Shown here: positions 26,922 through 35,861 of the stretch, piece after piece
Numbering within the stretch: position 1 is the first letter of the stretch
Layout: each line of letters opens with the position of its first letter
DNA from: Armatimonadota bacterium
Lineage (GTDB): Bacteria; Armatimonadota; Fimbriimonadia; Fimbriimonadales; Fimbriimonadaceae
DNA length: 64,000 nt
Assembly (NCBI GenBank): GCA_018268395.1
Contig: JAFDWQ010000010.1
Location: forward strand, 124,001 to 188,000
Direction: 5' to 3'
Notes under the pieces: model-generated
The model's input: the letters and a program-made list of their open reading frames with translations, nothing else
What the model was told of the DNA's origin: nothing
Database searches by the model: none
Position numbers and translations under genes: made by a program

Positions 26922-27030
26922 GTGCACCCCGGTCGGTACGACAAACTTAACGCGGCGTCAGTTGGAAGACACGTGGTCCCAGAACGAGCCTGCCGTCGAA
27001 GACCAGTGTCCGTTCCGGACCGGGGTGCAC
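26922..27030. repeat. 13-bp perfect inverted repeat around an 83-bp spacer
   Basis: GTGCACCCCGGTC at 26922-26934 and its exact complement at 27018-27030. It lies in the 298-nt gene-free region before the DUF4365 gene, at the left border of the AT-richer segment. It could be a small mobile element end pair or an operator. Nothing else is recognised between 26833 and 27130. Confidence 0.6.
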
Positions 27031-27130
27031 AAATCATCTCCTCGGCCAGGCGCCCGGACCATGCCACGGCCCCCAGACGGCCCCGGAGGACCGGTCATGA
27101 CGATAAGCCAAAATCATTATTGGCGACCAA

Positions 27131-29017
27131 ATGCCAATTCGCACGCGAGAGCACGAGCTCGAAGACGAGAGCCGCAAGGCTTTCTCTGCCGTCCTACCGT
27201 CGGGGTGGACGTTCAGCCGCGTCGACAACGACTATGGCCTTGACGGAGTCGTCGAGCTGTTTGACAAGGGTCAAACCACTGGTCATCTCTTCTGGGTTCA
27301 GCTGAAGGCAACGGACGAAGTCAATCAAAACAAGGCGCTCAAACTGAGGGTCTCGCTAGAGCATTGCCACTACTACAGATCGCTTGAGATGCCCGTCCTT
27401 ATTGTTCGTTACTTGGCATCCTCATGTCGGCTCTTTGTCAAGTGGTTCTGCAAAGTGAGTTTTCGACACGCTCGGGCCAGCGCCAAAACGGTCGGACTAT
27501 CGCTTGCTGCAGCCGACGAGTGGACGGCGAGAACCCTCGAAGAGATTCGGGTTGATCTCGAGCTACTGCGCGTGCTCAAGGAAGGCATGCCACGGGCGTT
27601 TAAGCTTTCTCTCGCGGCTCCCGATCTGGATCCCCAAGCCCGGTACGGAGCCCTGAATTCCATCCGTCGACGAACGTCCCAAAGCAACTTGACACCGACT
27701 CTGGTTGACGGGGACGCGAGCGACGCACTAGTGAGGATATTTATTGGGGATGGCTCTATCACCGTCTGGGTCACGATTCGACGTAGCTTCCGCATACCGA
27801 TCCGTCAGAGCCACCTCGATCCAACGACCGGTGGCGAAGCGATCGCGGCCGATGTGTTGACCATGGCGGGGCTTCTCATTGGATTCTGGCACCGCCTACC
27901 AGGGGGTGAGCTCATCGCCAGTAACGTGCTGGATTCGTCCTTTGTCTCGCCTAGTCTGATGTGCAGCAACCTTGCGATTTCGCTTGCCTCTGTTGGGCGG
28001 TCGGACGACGCCGTGAAGCTACTCACACGTTTGGTGGAGCTGCATTGTGTTGAGGCTTCGTATTGGGTTATCACAGCGTTTCTTATCGCCGGTCTCGACG
28101 GGCCCGAGGCAATGGAGCCCGCACTCGCGCTTGTGCGAAGCATCGGAGCCCGCATAGAACACAGCCTGGGCAGCAAATTCGCCTCAACCCTAGAGTACAG
28201 CGTAGGGAACCGAATCCGGGCTGAGCACCCGGAGCTGGCCTTGGAGTGCTATCTTCTTGCCGCCCAGCTCGATCCAAGCTATAAGGAGCGCGCATATTGG
28301 CACTCTGAACTGGGCGGGATACTCTTTCTCCTAGGTGAGTTCGTTGCGGCGGCGAGGGCGTACTTGCAGGCCCAAGTCATCCAGGAGGAACCAGCCGACT
28401 TCGGCAAATGCGCCGACGCGTTGTTGTTTGCGGGCTTCTATGACGATGCGAAGGGATTCTTCCTAAGGGCCGGGCCAATTCCCGAATGGCGTCTTAAAGT
28501 ACTCCTGTTGGACATGATTGCTGCCGAGGGGTTTCCAAGTACGCAGCGGCGGCACTTAGACGCCGAGTACCGTTGGCCGGCCTTGAAGGGGGATGAGCAA
28601 GCAAGAGTAGGGATCATCCGTAAATGCATGGCCCAAGACGCCCTATCGCCACGCGCCTGGGTATGGCTCAGTGAGCACACAGCTGGTCGTCCGCCTAACC
28701 ACCAAGCCGACTGCCTGACCGCGGCCGCGGTCAGTTCAATGTATGACCCTGTGCTTTGGTGCAGGGCCCTCGTTGTTACGATCGACGCTCTTGGTTTAGA
28801 CAGCGAGAGAACCGCCGATTTGATTGCCTGCGCATGTTTCCTAAATCGAAGTGCAATGTTGGACACTGCGTTGGCCATGAAGCGCGATGGCGTCCCGATG
28901 GATGACGAGGTTCTCCGACGCCTCAGTGAAGAGCTCGCAGGCTTGGACGGCCCTGACGAGGCTCCAATTCTCATTAGGCAGGTGCACGAAGATGGTACCT
29001 ACACCGAAATGGGGTAA
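27131..29017 (+). CDS. DUF4365 (nuclease-like) and TPR protein, putative defence gene
   Basis: 628 aa. Residues about 5-150 match DUF4365: NDYGLDGVVELF (Asp38, Glu42) followed by FWVQLKATD (Gln57-x-Lys59), which fits a PD-(D/E)XK-type nuclease core. Residues about 280-480 are helical TPR-like repeats (LALECYLLAAQLDPSYKERA; AARAYLQAQVIQEEPADFGK). DUF4365 proteins are often found in defence islands. The DNA is clearly AT-richer than its surroundings with different codon use, suggesting recent transfer. The convergent gene at 29030 ends 12 nt away. Confidence 0.65.
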   Translation: MPIRTREHELEDESRKAFSAVLPSGWTFSRVDNDYGLDGVVELFDKGQTTGHLFWVQLKATDEVNQNKALKLRVSLEHCHYYRSLEMPVLIVRYLASSCRLFVKWFCKVSFRHARASAKTVGLSLAAADEWTARTLEEIRVDLELLRVLKEGMPRAFKLSLAAPDLDPQARYGALNSIRRRTSQSNLTPTLVDGDASDALVRIFIGDGSITVWVTIRRSFRIPIRQSHLDPTTGGEAIAADVLTMAGLLIGFWHRLPGGELIASNVLDSSFVSPSLMCSNLAISLASVGRSDDAVKLLTRLVELHCVEASYWVITAFLIAGLDGPEAMEPALALVRSIGARIEHSLGSKFASTLEYSVGNRIRAEHPELALECYLLAAQLDPSYKERAYWHSELGGILFLLGEFVAAARAYLQAQVIQEEPADFGKCADALLFAGFYDDAKGFFLRAGPIPEWRLKVLLLDMIAAEGFPSTQRRHLDAEYRWPALKGDEQARVGIIRKCMAQDALSPRAWVWLSEHTAGRPPNHQADCLTAAAVSSMYDPVLWCRALVVTIDALGLDSERTADLIACACFLNRSAMLDTALAMKRDGVPMDDEVLRRLSEELAGLDGPDEAPILIRQVHEDGTYTEMG

Positions 29018-29029
29018 TAGCCGGCACGA

Positions 29030-30322
29030 TCACCCGCCTTCATCCGTCGTCGGGGTATCTGTTGCGGTGTGAGAAAGCTCTCTTTGGATCTCTGCCTTGC
29101 GCTTCTCGATCGACTTCGTCATGACCGGCATGACGTTTTCCAAGTGCCACTGAATCTCGGTTTCGAGGGGAGGAGCTAGTTCCATCAACCGATCGGTCAG
29201 TAGGGCAAGCACCCCGAGCAAGACGGCCGTGTTTTGGGCTTGCTGCTCGGCGAGCACGGAGAAGATTTTCTGGAATGGTGCGTCCTCGGCCCTAATGTCC
29301 ACGTAATTGTGAGGCTGCAGATCTGCAATTCCACGCTTGTGGAGGATTCCGCTACGGTATTTGTTGAGGTCGTCAATGTTCTCGGACTTTATCATCTCAA
29401 GAACGAATGCCCCGTAATGGGTTTCACGCGCCGTATCCGGGATGGCTGCTTCGAGTGCTCTGACCCTGGATGCATGATTTTTTCTGTCTTCGAGATCCTT
29501 AACACCGAAAACTAGCCCAAGGATGGCCATGGACTTTTCGACAGTAGCCTTTAGATAGGTGAAGATCAGGTCGGCCTGCATTATCGCGTCGACCTCGGCA
29601 TTGATCATCGCAGCGGCCCTTTTGTTGTCGGCGGTGTAAGTGGCCAGCCGCAGGTATTCCTGCATTGCGATTGAAGTCTTCTGTTGTAAGAACAGGATTT
29701 CGTACAGGAAGGCAACGAGAGCGTCTGCCTGCGGATGCCCGGATGCCCTAATACTATGTACTGACCTGTTGAAGTCAACATCGATGAACCATTTTAAGGA
29801 AACGACAGGAATCTTGATCTCCATCGGAAAGACAAGGCTAGCGAGCATGAAGGATCGGGAGCCAATGCCAAGGTTCAGCGGCGGCCAACTCTCTGTCACC
29901 TGGCCCAACCTCAGATACGTCGTCATGGTGAAAACTTTCAGGGCGTCGCATCTCCTTGAGTCGGAGTCTGTAAGCACGACCCCTTCCCGGTCGCGGCTGA
30001 ACCGCACATACATCAGCTCCATAAGCTCAGGCCCGAAGTCTTCTTCCTCGCCGAAGACTTCTTGGGCAAGTATTGTCTTTGCGGACGCCTGCGGCGCACC
30101 GTCCAAAGGTATCCAGCGACGCGTTAAGATGCTCCTGAACTTCCTGGCAAATGGTTCGGCACGCCAAAGAGGCCCTGGCGAAACTGCGGCGAACATTGAG
30201 CCAGCCTGGACCACTTCACCCAAGCTTACGGGAAAGTCCTCAGGGGCCCTGACCCACCAGAGGCAAATCCGTAGCATCAATTTGCTGAGTTGTTTCACAA
30301 TGAGATTTCCCAGTGGACTCAT
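29030..30322 (-). CDS. Putative HEPN-like protein, AT-rich island
   Basis: 430 aa from ATG 30322. It is helical and soluble in the C-terminal half. A KYRSGILHKRG stretch (Arg323, His328) fits the R-x4-H motif of HEPN ribonucleases, embedded in long helices as expected. I do not recognise the N-terminal part. The frame stays open to 30601, and that extension contains Cys pairs (PCHGSPCANC, LCPCHRRRKRYW) loosely like an SEC-C zinc motif, so the protein may start further upstream. AT-rich like the gene it faces. Confidence 0.45.
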   Translation of the reverse strand: MSPLGNLIVKQLSKLMLRICLWWVRAPEDFPVSLGEVVQAGSMFAAVSPGPLWRAEPFARKFRSILTRRWIPLDGAPQASAKTILAQEVFGEEEDFGPELMELMYVRFSRDREGVVLTDSDSRRCDALKVFTMTTYLRLGQVTESWPPLNLGIGSRSFMLASLVFPMEIKIPVVSLKWFIDVDFNRSVHSIRASGHPQADALVAFLYEILFLQQKTSIAMQEYLRLATYTADNKRAAAMINAEVDAIMQADLIFTYLKATVEKSMAILGLVFGVKDLEDRKNHASRVRALEAAIPDTARETHYGAFVLEMIKSENIDDLNKYRSGILHKRGIADLQPHNYVDIRAEDAPFQKIFSVLAEQQAQNTAVLLGVLALLTDRLMELAPPLETEIQWHLENVMPVMTKSIEKRKAEIQRELSHTATDTPTTDEGG

Positions 30323-30632
30323 TTTGGCGTCCGGATTGGGCAACGGCCAGTACCGTTTTCGTCGGCGGTGGCAAGGACATAACGCTCCGTCTGAATATTG
30401 ACTGGGAACCGGTTGGCGAGTGTTTCGGTCCTTGTCCGAAGGACTTCTGCAGTTCGCGCACGGGGAGCCGTGGCAAGGATTGCCAGCCCGGACTTCGTTG
30501 CTCCCAGTATTCCCCCGTCCGGCTACAGACCATGAACCGGTCCGCCCTTCTTCCCGGCCCGACGTCCGGTCTTGAGCGACGGAAGCCGCGTCAGGGGCCA
30601 CTCAGACCTCTTCAGTCGCGACGGCAAAGAAA

Positions 30633-30726
30633 AAAGTGGCCCGAGGAAGACAAAAAGTCGCCCGAGACGCCCCAAGAGTGAACATTGACCGGGCGAAAGT
30701 GGCCATTGTAGGAAAGAAAGTCGCCC
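30633..30726. repeat. 21-nt-periodic AAAGT(G/C)GCC motif array, possible transposon end
   Basis: Copies start at 30633, 30654, 30696 and 30717, so all spacings are multiples of 21, with a decayed copy near 30675. Types alternate GTGGCC and GTCGCCC. Regular about-20-bp transposase-binding repeats occur at ends of IS21- and Mu-like elements. The array lies at the right border of the AT-rich island. No transposase gene remains nearby. Confidence 0.5.
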
Positions 30727-30870
30727 AAGAAACTCAATAAGGGGCCCGGATATTGATGGAACAAGGTGTAGGCCAGGTTCACAGGAGCCCCTTCTCCTTG
30801 CGCGAGGGTTCGTGCGCGGAGGGAGATGGGCCGGGGATGAGGGTTCCGTCCAGGACCTCGTGAGAATGCA

Positions 30871-31026
30871 CCCTCACCCTCATCCCCCTCTCCCCCGGAG
30901 AGGAGAAGGGGTTCCAGAACGGTCGAGAGGTCGAAGGGAATCCCTCAAGGCTTAGCGCGAGGCGACCTTCGTCGTCGGCGCTTCGACGAGCGACGCGAGG
31001 TAGGGGCTGAGGTTCTCGGCGGCGGC
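30871..31026. repeat. Direct repeat, copy A (duplicated 3' end of the TPR gene)
   Basis: 156 bp, close to 87 percent identical by eye to 31052-31207, offset 181 nt. It contains the pyrimidine-rich CCCTCACCCTCATCCCCCTC stretch, GTTCCAGAACGGTC and a second copy of the last about 25 codons of the TPR lipoprotein gene. Confidence 0.8.
30952..31026 (-). pseudogene. Duplicated C-terminal fragment of the TPR lipoprotein gene
   Basis: Encodes AAENLSPYLASLVEAPTTKV and a stop, nearly the same as the end of the functional gene at 31133. It has no start codon or promoter and arose by the 181-nt tandem duplication. The rest of the 810-nt stretch 30323-31132 holds the 21-nt array and repeats only. Confidence 0.6.
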
Positions 31027-31051
31027 ACGGGGCTGAGACTGACGGCCTGAC

Positions 31052-31207
31052 CCCTCACCCCCATCCCCCTCTCCCCCGGAGAGGAGAGGGGGTTCCGGAG
31101 CGGTCGAGAGGTCGAAGGGAAGCCCTCGAGATTCAGCGCGAGGCGACTTTTGTCGCCGGCGATTCGACGAGCGAGGCGAGATACGGACTAAGGTTCTCGG
31201 CGGCGGC
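31052..31207. repeat. Direct repeat, copy B (native 3' end of the TPR gene)
   Basis: Continuous with the TPR gene. Stop codon at 31133-31135, followed by the pyrimidine-rich stretch shared with copy A. Confidence 0.8.
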
Positions 31208-32416
31208 GAGGCGGGTGCGGCCTTCGTCGACCTGGCCCGCGGCTTCTGCGATCCGACCGGCGCGGGCCCACAGCACGGGTTCCTGTACTCCGCTCGCAAG
31301 GCCCTTCCTGATCGTCGCGGCGGCGTCAGACGATCGGCCGTTGGCGAGCTGGGCCCAGGCAAGGGCGCTATAGGTCTGCCAGTTGGTGTGCTCCTTCGCT
31401 TCCGACGTCATCAGCTCAAGGGCTTCCTTGAGCTTAATGCCTTGGGCGAGCCAGTTCTCCGCCTGGACGACCTCGTCGCCATGGATGCCGTAGGACAAGT
31501 GCTCCTTGATGATGTCGTCGACCATCTGATGCTGCTTGGCGGCTTCGTCACGGCGGCCGGCTTTGGCGAGGAGCGAGGCGTATTCGATCCTGTAGAGTGC
31601 AGGGCACTTCTGATCGAGAGCCTTGGCGAAGAAGTCCATGCCTTCGTCGTCCTTCCTTTGCGAGAAGCGCACCCGTCCCATACCGAAGAGCGCGTGCCGG
31701 TACTGAGGATCGCGATCGAGAGCGCGCTGATAGGCGCGACCCGCCGCCGCGACGTTGCCGGTCTTGAAGGCTAGGTCGCCCACCTGGGTCATGCACCAGA
31801 GCGTGTTCTCGCCGAAGGGGGCGCCGGCATCCGCCGCCTTTTCCATGAGCAGGACCGCGCCTTTGGCGTCGCCCAATGACCACCGGTACTGCGCAGCACG
31901 ACTGTAGCTGGCCAGGTCCGGTCGGAGGTCGAGCATTTTCTGCGCCGAGGCTCCGGCTTCCTTATAGCGGCCGAGTTCCATTTCGCTGTCGAACTTCACG
32001 CCGTAGGCGAAGGGATCGATCGGGTTCTGGGCGAGGGCCTTGTCCGCAAGGTCGCGAGCTTTGTCGAAACTGTGGAACATCGTCCAGCACCATGCGAGGT
32101 TGTGGAGCGACACGGGGTCTTTCGGTTCGAGTGCGACCGCGTTTTCGAACGCGGCCAATGCACCTGCATAGTCGTCGAGCGCCGAGTGTTCACGGGCGCG
32201 CTGCATCAGGGCCTGACCAAGGTCGTTGTATCCCTTCGCCTTGTCCGGATGACGTGCGACGAACTTCTGGGCAGCGGCGATCATGCGGTCGGCACGGCTG
32301 TCGCCTTGGGCTTGGACGCGCTTGAGATCGAGTCGGCGGGCTTCGGTCGGACCTTGGGGGGCGCAACCGGCGATGGTCAGCGAAACAAGGGCAAGGATGA
32401 CGGTGGAGGTCTTCAT
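31133..32416 (-). CDS. TPR-repeat lipoprotein
   Basis: 427 aa. The N-terminus MKTSTVILALVSLTIAGCAP carries a lipobox (TIAGC), so the protein should be lipid-anchored. The rest is tetratricopeptide repeats (KGYNDLGQALMQRA, VSLHNLAWCWTMFHSFDKAR, GNVAAAGRAYQRALDRDP). It is the last gene of a three-gene minus-strand operon with the pseudopilin (5 nt upstream) and the DUF4331 protein. The role is probably as a scaffold for the secreted partner proteins, which is inference. Its 3' end is duplicated downstream. Confidence 0.82.
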   Translation of the reverse strand: MKTSTVILALVSLTIAGCAPQGPTEARRLDLKRVQAQGDSRADRMIAAAQKFVARHPDKAKGYNDLGQALMQRAREHSALDDYAGALAAFENAVALEPKDPVSLHNLAWCWTMFHSFDKARDLADKALAQNPIDPFAYGVKFDSEMELGRYKEAGASAQKMLDLRPDLASYSRAAQYRWSLGDAKGAVLLMEKAADAGAPFGENTLWCMTQVGDLAFKTGNVAAAGRAYQRALDRDPQYRHALFGMGRVRFSQRKDDEGMDFFAKALDQKCPALYRIEYASLLAKAGRRDEAAKQHQMVDDIIKEHLSYGIHGDEVVQAENWLAQGIKLKEALELMTSEAKEHTNWQTYSALAWAQLANGRSSDAAATIRKGLASGVQEPVLWARAGRIAEAAGQVDEGRTRLAAAENLSPYLASLVESPATKVASR

Positions 32417-32421
32417 GGCGA

Positions 32422-33318
32422 TCAGCGGGGAGGGTCGTTGAGGGGATAGCGGACCTTGTGGTCTGGGAACTGGTCGAGACGGGCCCGGCCCCACCGGAGC
32501 CATTTGGAATGTCCGTCGGCATAGATGTAGTTGGCCCCGCCGTTGTGACGGTCGAACTTGATCCAGCCTTCGCGAGGCCGGCTGCCCGCGCCCCATTGGA
32601 CGAGAGCGGCTTCGCCGGCCCAGGCGTCGTAGTCGTCTTGGGCGATGGCGTGGAAACCGCTGTCCGGATCGGCGAAGCCTTCGGAGTTCCTTTCAGAGAA
32701 CAGGATGAGGTTCGGATCGGCCAATCCGGCGAGGGCGGAATCGGTCGCAAAGCCGGAAATGACCCCTTCCAAGGCATAGCGGCAGGACTTATGGGTGAAC
32801 ACGCTGTTGAGGAGGTAGCTCCACATCGTCAGGTTGTTCCGTTCGGCCTGGCAGTGTTCGCCCTTCGGAGCGATGTCGCACTCCGTGCCGATCGTCTCGA
32901 TGCCGCCGTTATAGTCTTCGATCGAGGTCGCCGGCTCTCGGCTCTTGGCGGTGGGGTCGTGTGGGCAGTAGGCGACGGCGCGTGACTTGGCGTAGGGTTG
33001 GAAAATCACGGCCCAAGGCTTTTCGGCCTGGCTGTTGCCGAAACCGCCGCCTTGACACTGGTCAGCGGTCGCAGGAAGGTCGACCGTCAGCGTACCGTCG
33101 TCGAGCACCCAGTCTTCGTGGTGGCGGAAAAGGGCGCCTTCGTTATCGTCCATGTAGAGACGGGCGGCCACGGACAGTTGCTTCGTGTTCGACAGGCACA
33201 TGGTCTTGCCTGCGGCCTGTTTCGCCTGGGTAAAGACAGGGAAGAGGATCGCAGCGAGGATCGCGATGATCGCGATGACGACGAGAAGTTCGATCAGAGT
33301 AAAGGCGCGGTGTTTCAT
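32422..33318 (-). CDS. Type II secretion-like pseudopilin with H-X9-DG motif
   Basis: 298 aa. The class III prepilin signal is [20 protein letters not shown], with Ala rather than Gly before the Phe, followed by one long hydrophobic helix. The C-terminus carries the [12 protein letters not shown] motif of the H-X9-DG/DUF1559 group that is expanded in Planctomycetes and Armatimonadota. It would be processed by a prepilin peptidase and inserted in a fibre or secretion pseudopilus. Middle gene of the DUF4331-pseudopilin-TPR operon. Confidence 0.85.
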   Translation of the reverse strand: MKHRAFTLIELLVVIAIIAILAAILFPVFTQAKQAAGKTMCLSNTKQLSVAARLYMDDNEGALFRHHEDWVLDDGTLTVDLPATADQCQGGGFGNSQAEKPWAVIFQPYAKSRAVAYCPHDPTAKSREPATSIEDYNGGIETIGTECDIAPKGEHCQAERNNLTMWSYLLNSVFTHKSCRYALEGVISGFATDSALAGLADPNLILFSERNSEGFADPDSGFHAIAQDDYDAWAGEAALVQWGAGSRPREGWIKFDRHNGGANYIYADGHSKWLRWGRARLDQFPDHKVRYPLNDPPR

Positions 33319-33372
33319 GGGGTTTCTCAGGTCTTGGAACCGGGGGCGGTCGTCCGCCCCCGGTCGAGGACG

Positions 33373-34794
33373 TCAGTCGTGGAGCGTCGTCCCCGGGCCG
33401 CCCCAAGGCGTGCCGCCATAGGGGAAGACCCTGTCGTAGACCGTGTCGTTGGCGTTCATGTTGTCGCCGACGGGTGTGATCGTCTGATAGCTCGGGCCGC
33501 TTGCGATGGCCGTCAGGGCGATGTCGACGACGTCGTCGCCGAAACGCCGTCCGTTCGGCCAACCCGAGGCGACGGGTTGCCCGGAGAAGCCGCTCGTGAC
33601 GGTGTCGCCGCCGAAGACGCTCAATCGGCTGTAGCCCGCGTCACCCGGGAGCGGGACGGACGGGGTCGAGAGATCGACCTTGAGCACGTCCGGGATGAAG
33701 AACCCGACCAGGTCGGTGCGGTTGTTCACCTGGAAGTTCGTGCCAAGGACGGCATTGAGGAGAAAGGCCAGTTCGCAGTTCTCCGCGTACTTCTTGAACC
33801 GGGCGACATCGGTCGTCGGAGGGTTCTGGTTGTAGCGGTCTTTGTCAGCGAGGGCGACGAGGGTCTCGTTGAACAGAGGGTTACCCATGCGCGAGACTTG
33901 CACCCATCCGCCGAACCGCGTGTTCTGCTCGGAGTTCTCGGCGATTTTGAAGCTCTGGCGGAAGGTGTTCCCGAAGACGCCGATGACGGGGTATTCGCCT
34001 TCACCGATGATCTGCGAGATGGGGATCTGCAGGTCGATCGAGTGGACGTTGGTCCCCGAGAAACCGTCCTTCCCCGTTTGGCGCACGCCAAGGAAGTCGA
34101 AAATCGCGGGAGTATCGGCGTAGAACCCGTCTTCCCGCTGACCTGCGAACACCTTCGTGCCGTCGTTCAACGTGAAGACGGTCTCTTGGACGTATTGGGG
34201 AAGGTCGTTGAAGGTCGACGCGCCTTGGAGGCGGTTGCCGCCGTTGTCGTAGTACTTCGGCGTCGTGCGCGGGCCGACGTTGACGGGCGGGCACTTGAGG
34301 ACCTGACCGTCTCCGAGATTGATCGTCTGGCCGCCCCTCGTCAGGATGCAGGTGTACGTCTGCGTCGCGTTCTGACGGGGATCGTCGGTGCTGAGGATCG
34401 GGCCTGCCTCTGTGCCGAGACCAAAGCTGAGGATCGTGTTCTTGTTCTTGTAAGTCGTGCGGAACTTGAACGTATAGGTGATCGAGGGAGTGCCCTCGAA
34501 GACGTAGTCGTTGCCTTGCTTGACGGGCTTGGCGATATTGATCTGGTAGATGACGTCTTCGGCGAACTTGTCGAAGATGACGCCGTTGCCCGGGTCTTCG
34601 AGCGGGTTGACGTTCATCGCAAGGTTCAGGACCTTGACGCCTTGGGCGTTGTTCCTGACGAAGGCGTAGACGTCGGTGATGTTGGCGGCAGGGTCGAGCA
34701 CCATCATCGGAGCGTCGCTGTGGCTTGCGGCCATTGCGTTCGTCCCGACGAGGGCCGCGAGCGCCGCTCCGGTCCATCGGATCAAGGGTTTCAT
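33373..34794 (-). CDS. Secreted DUF4331 protein
   Basis: 473 aa from ATG 34794 (GGAG 6 nt upstream). The signal peptide is LIRWTGAALAALVGTNAMAA. DUF4331 begins with ASHSDAPMMVLDPAANITDVYAF, the family's typical start, and includes NPLEDPGNG and the late GGDTVTSGF and FGDDVVDIAL. Function not known. Members are exported beta-rich proteins, often found with TPR and cytochrome-type partners. It heads a three-gene operon. The 282-nt region upstream (34795-35076) holds nothing else recognisable. Confidence 0.85.
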   Translation of the reverse strand: MKPLIRWTGAALAALVGTNAMAASHSDAPMMVLDPAANITDVYAFVRNNAQGVKVLNLAMNVNPLEDPGNGVIFDKFAEDVIYQINIAKPVKQGNDYVFEGTPSITYTFKFRTTYKNKNTILSFGLGTEAGPILSTDDPRQNATQTYTCILTRGGQTINLGDGQVLKCPPVNVGPRTTPKYYDNGGNRLQGASTFNDLPQYVQETVFTLNDGTKVFAGQREDGFYADTPAIFDFLGVRQTGKDGFSGTNVHSIDLQIPISQIIGEGEYPVIGVFGNTFRQSFKIAENSEQNTRFGGWVQVSRMGNPLFNETLVALADKDRYNQNPPTTDVARFKKYAENCELAFLLNAVLGTNFQVNNRTDLVGFFIPDVLKVDLSTPSVPLPGDAGYSRLSVFGGDTVTSGFSGQPVASGWPNGRRFGDDVVDIALTAIASGPSYQTITPVGDNMNANDTVYDRVFPYGGTPWGGPGTTLHD

Positions 34795-35076
34795 GTGTTG
34801 CTCCGGGGCCCTGTCGGGCACCCTGCATCAGTGTCGTCGGCCTGCGTGACGGTCGGATGTGCCCCGGCTGAACGAAGGATGAATGCGGGGAGAGGGAACG
34901 AGGAACGGACGGAAAGGGGACGGATAGGTCGAAATCCCGGGCGAGCGTAGCGAGGGACCGACCGAGCCGAACCAAGTCGATAGTGACGGAACGGTCGGAC
35001 ACACCCTTGACGGACGTTGGGTTCTGTCCACCGCATGGTTGACGCGGGCGTCGGCCGCCGACGAGGAAACAGCGTC

Positions 35077-35832
35077 ATGAAGGCGAACACCAGTCCACCC
35101 CCACTCGATCCGGCGTACACCTGGATCGACCGCCGGGCCAAGCTCTTCGAAGCCGGCGACTATCCTGACAAAGGTCTGACCGTCGACGAGGACGACCTCC
35201 TCAAACTCCAAGACACGTTCGGCGCCCCGGTGCCCGTGCTGATCGAGCACGCCGACTCGCCCCTCCAACTCGGTTTCCTGACCGGAGTCGAAGCCCAAGG
35301 CCACGAGCTCTTCGGGATGGTCGCGCTGACTAAGGAAGCGAACGACCTGATCGAGGCATCGGGGGCGCACTCGCTCTCGCTCGGTCTCGATGCCGCGCTC
35401 TCGAAGATCCAAGAAGTCAGCCTCGTGTCACGGCCTCGCGTACCTTCGGCCCGCCTGTTCCATGGAGAGGTCCTGAGCCTCGAACCGGACTGGCAGACCC
35501 GTTTCCGGCGTCTCGAATCGGACGTTGCGCGCCAGTCTGCCGAAACCCAGGTCGCGCGGCTCCTGAAGGAAGGGAAGCTGGTCCCGGCCCAAGCGGAAGC
35601 GGCCCTCGCCCTGCTCGAGGGGTCGCAGACGGTCACGTTCGACGGCGGCCCTGCTCCAGTGTCCTCCGTCGTCTTGCGGTTGCTGGAATCCGCCCGCGCC
35701 CACACCCTCTTCGCTCCGACGGCGCCGGAAAGTGCTCCACCGACCGGGATCCCGGACGACGAACGCGCGTTCTACGAGCGCTACTTTGGCGGTTTGAGCC
35801 TCGAGGAAATCGCAAAGCACCGCGGAGCGTAA
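35077..35832 (+). CDS. Phage head protease/scaffold-like protein (Mu gpI type)
   Basis: 251 aa from ATG 35077 (AGGA 10 nt upstream). Residues about 35-140 follow the Mu gpI-like prohead protease pattern: PVLIEHADSPLQLGFLTGVE, LFGMVALTKEANDLI, SLSLGLDAAL and EVSLVSRPRVPSARLF (corresponding to DH..LG, VEWT, SPVF and ALTNRPA of that family). The C-terminal half is helical and could act as scaffold. The next gene is a capsid-decoration-like protein. Host-like GC content. No other head or tail genes are present. Confidence 0.5.
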   Translation: MKANTSPPPLDPAYTWIDRRAKLFEAGDYPDKGLTVDEDDLLKLQDTFGAPVPVLIEHADSPLQLGFLTGVEAQGHELFGMVALTKEANDLIEASGAHSLSLGLDAALSKIQEVSLVSRPRVPSARLFHGEVLSLEPDWQTRFRRLESDVARQSAETQVARLLKEGKLVPAQAEAALALLEGSQTVTFDGGPAPVSSVVLRLLESARAHTLFAPTAPESAPPTGIPDDERAFYERYFGGLSLEEIAKHRGA

Positions 35833-35861
35833 GCCCGCCGTTCCGAACCTGAACCACACCT

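Noticed and set aside
30313-30681. Plus-strand 122-aa frame upstream of the HEPN-like gene
   Set aside because: No start signal, no recognisable pattern. It crosses the repeat array.
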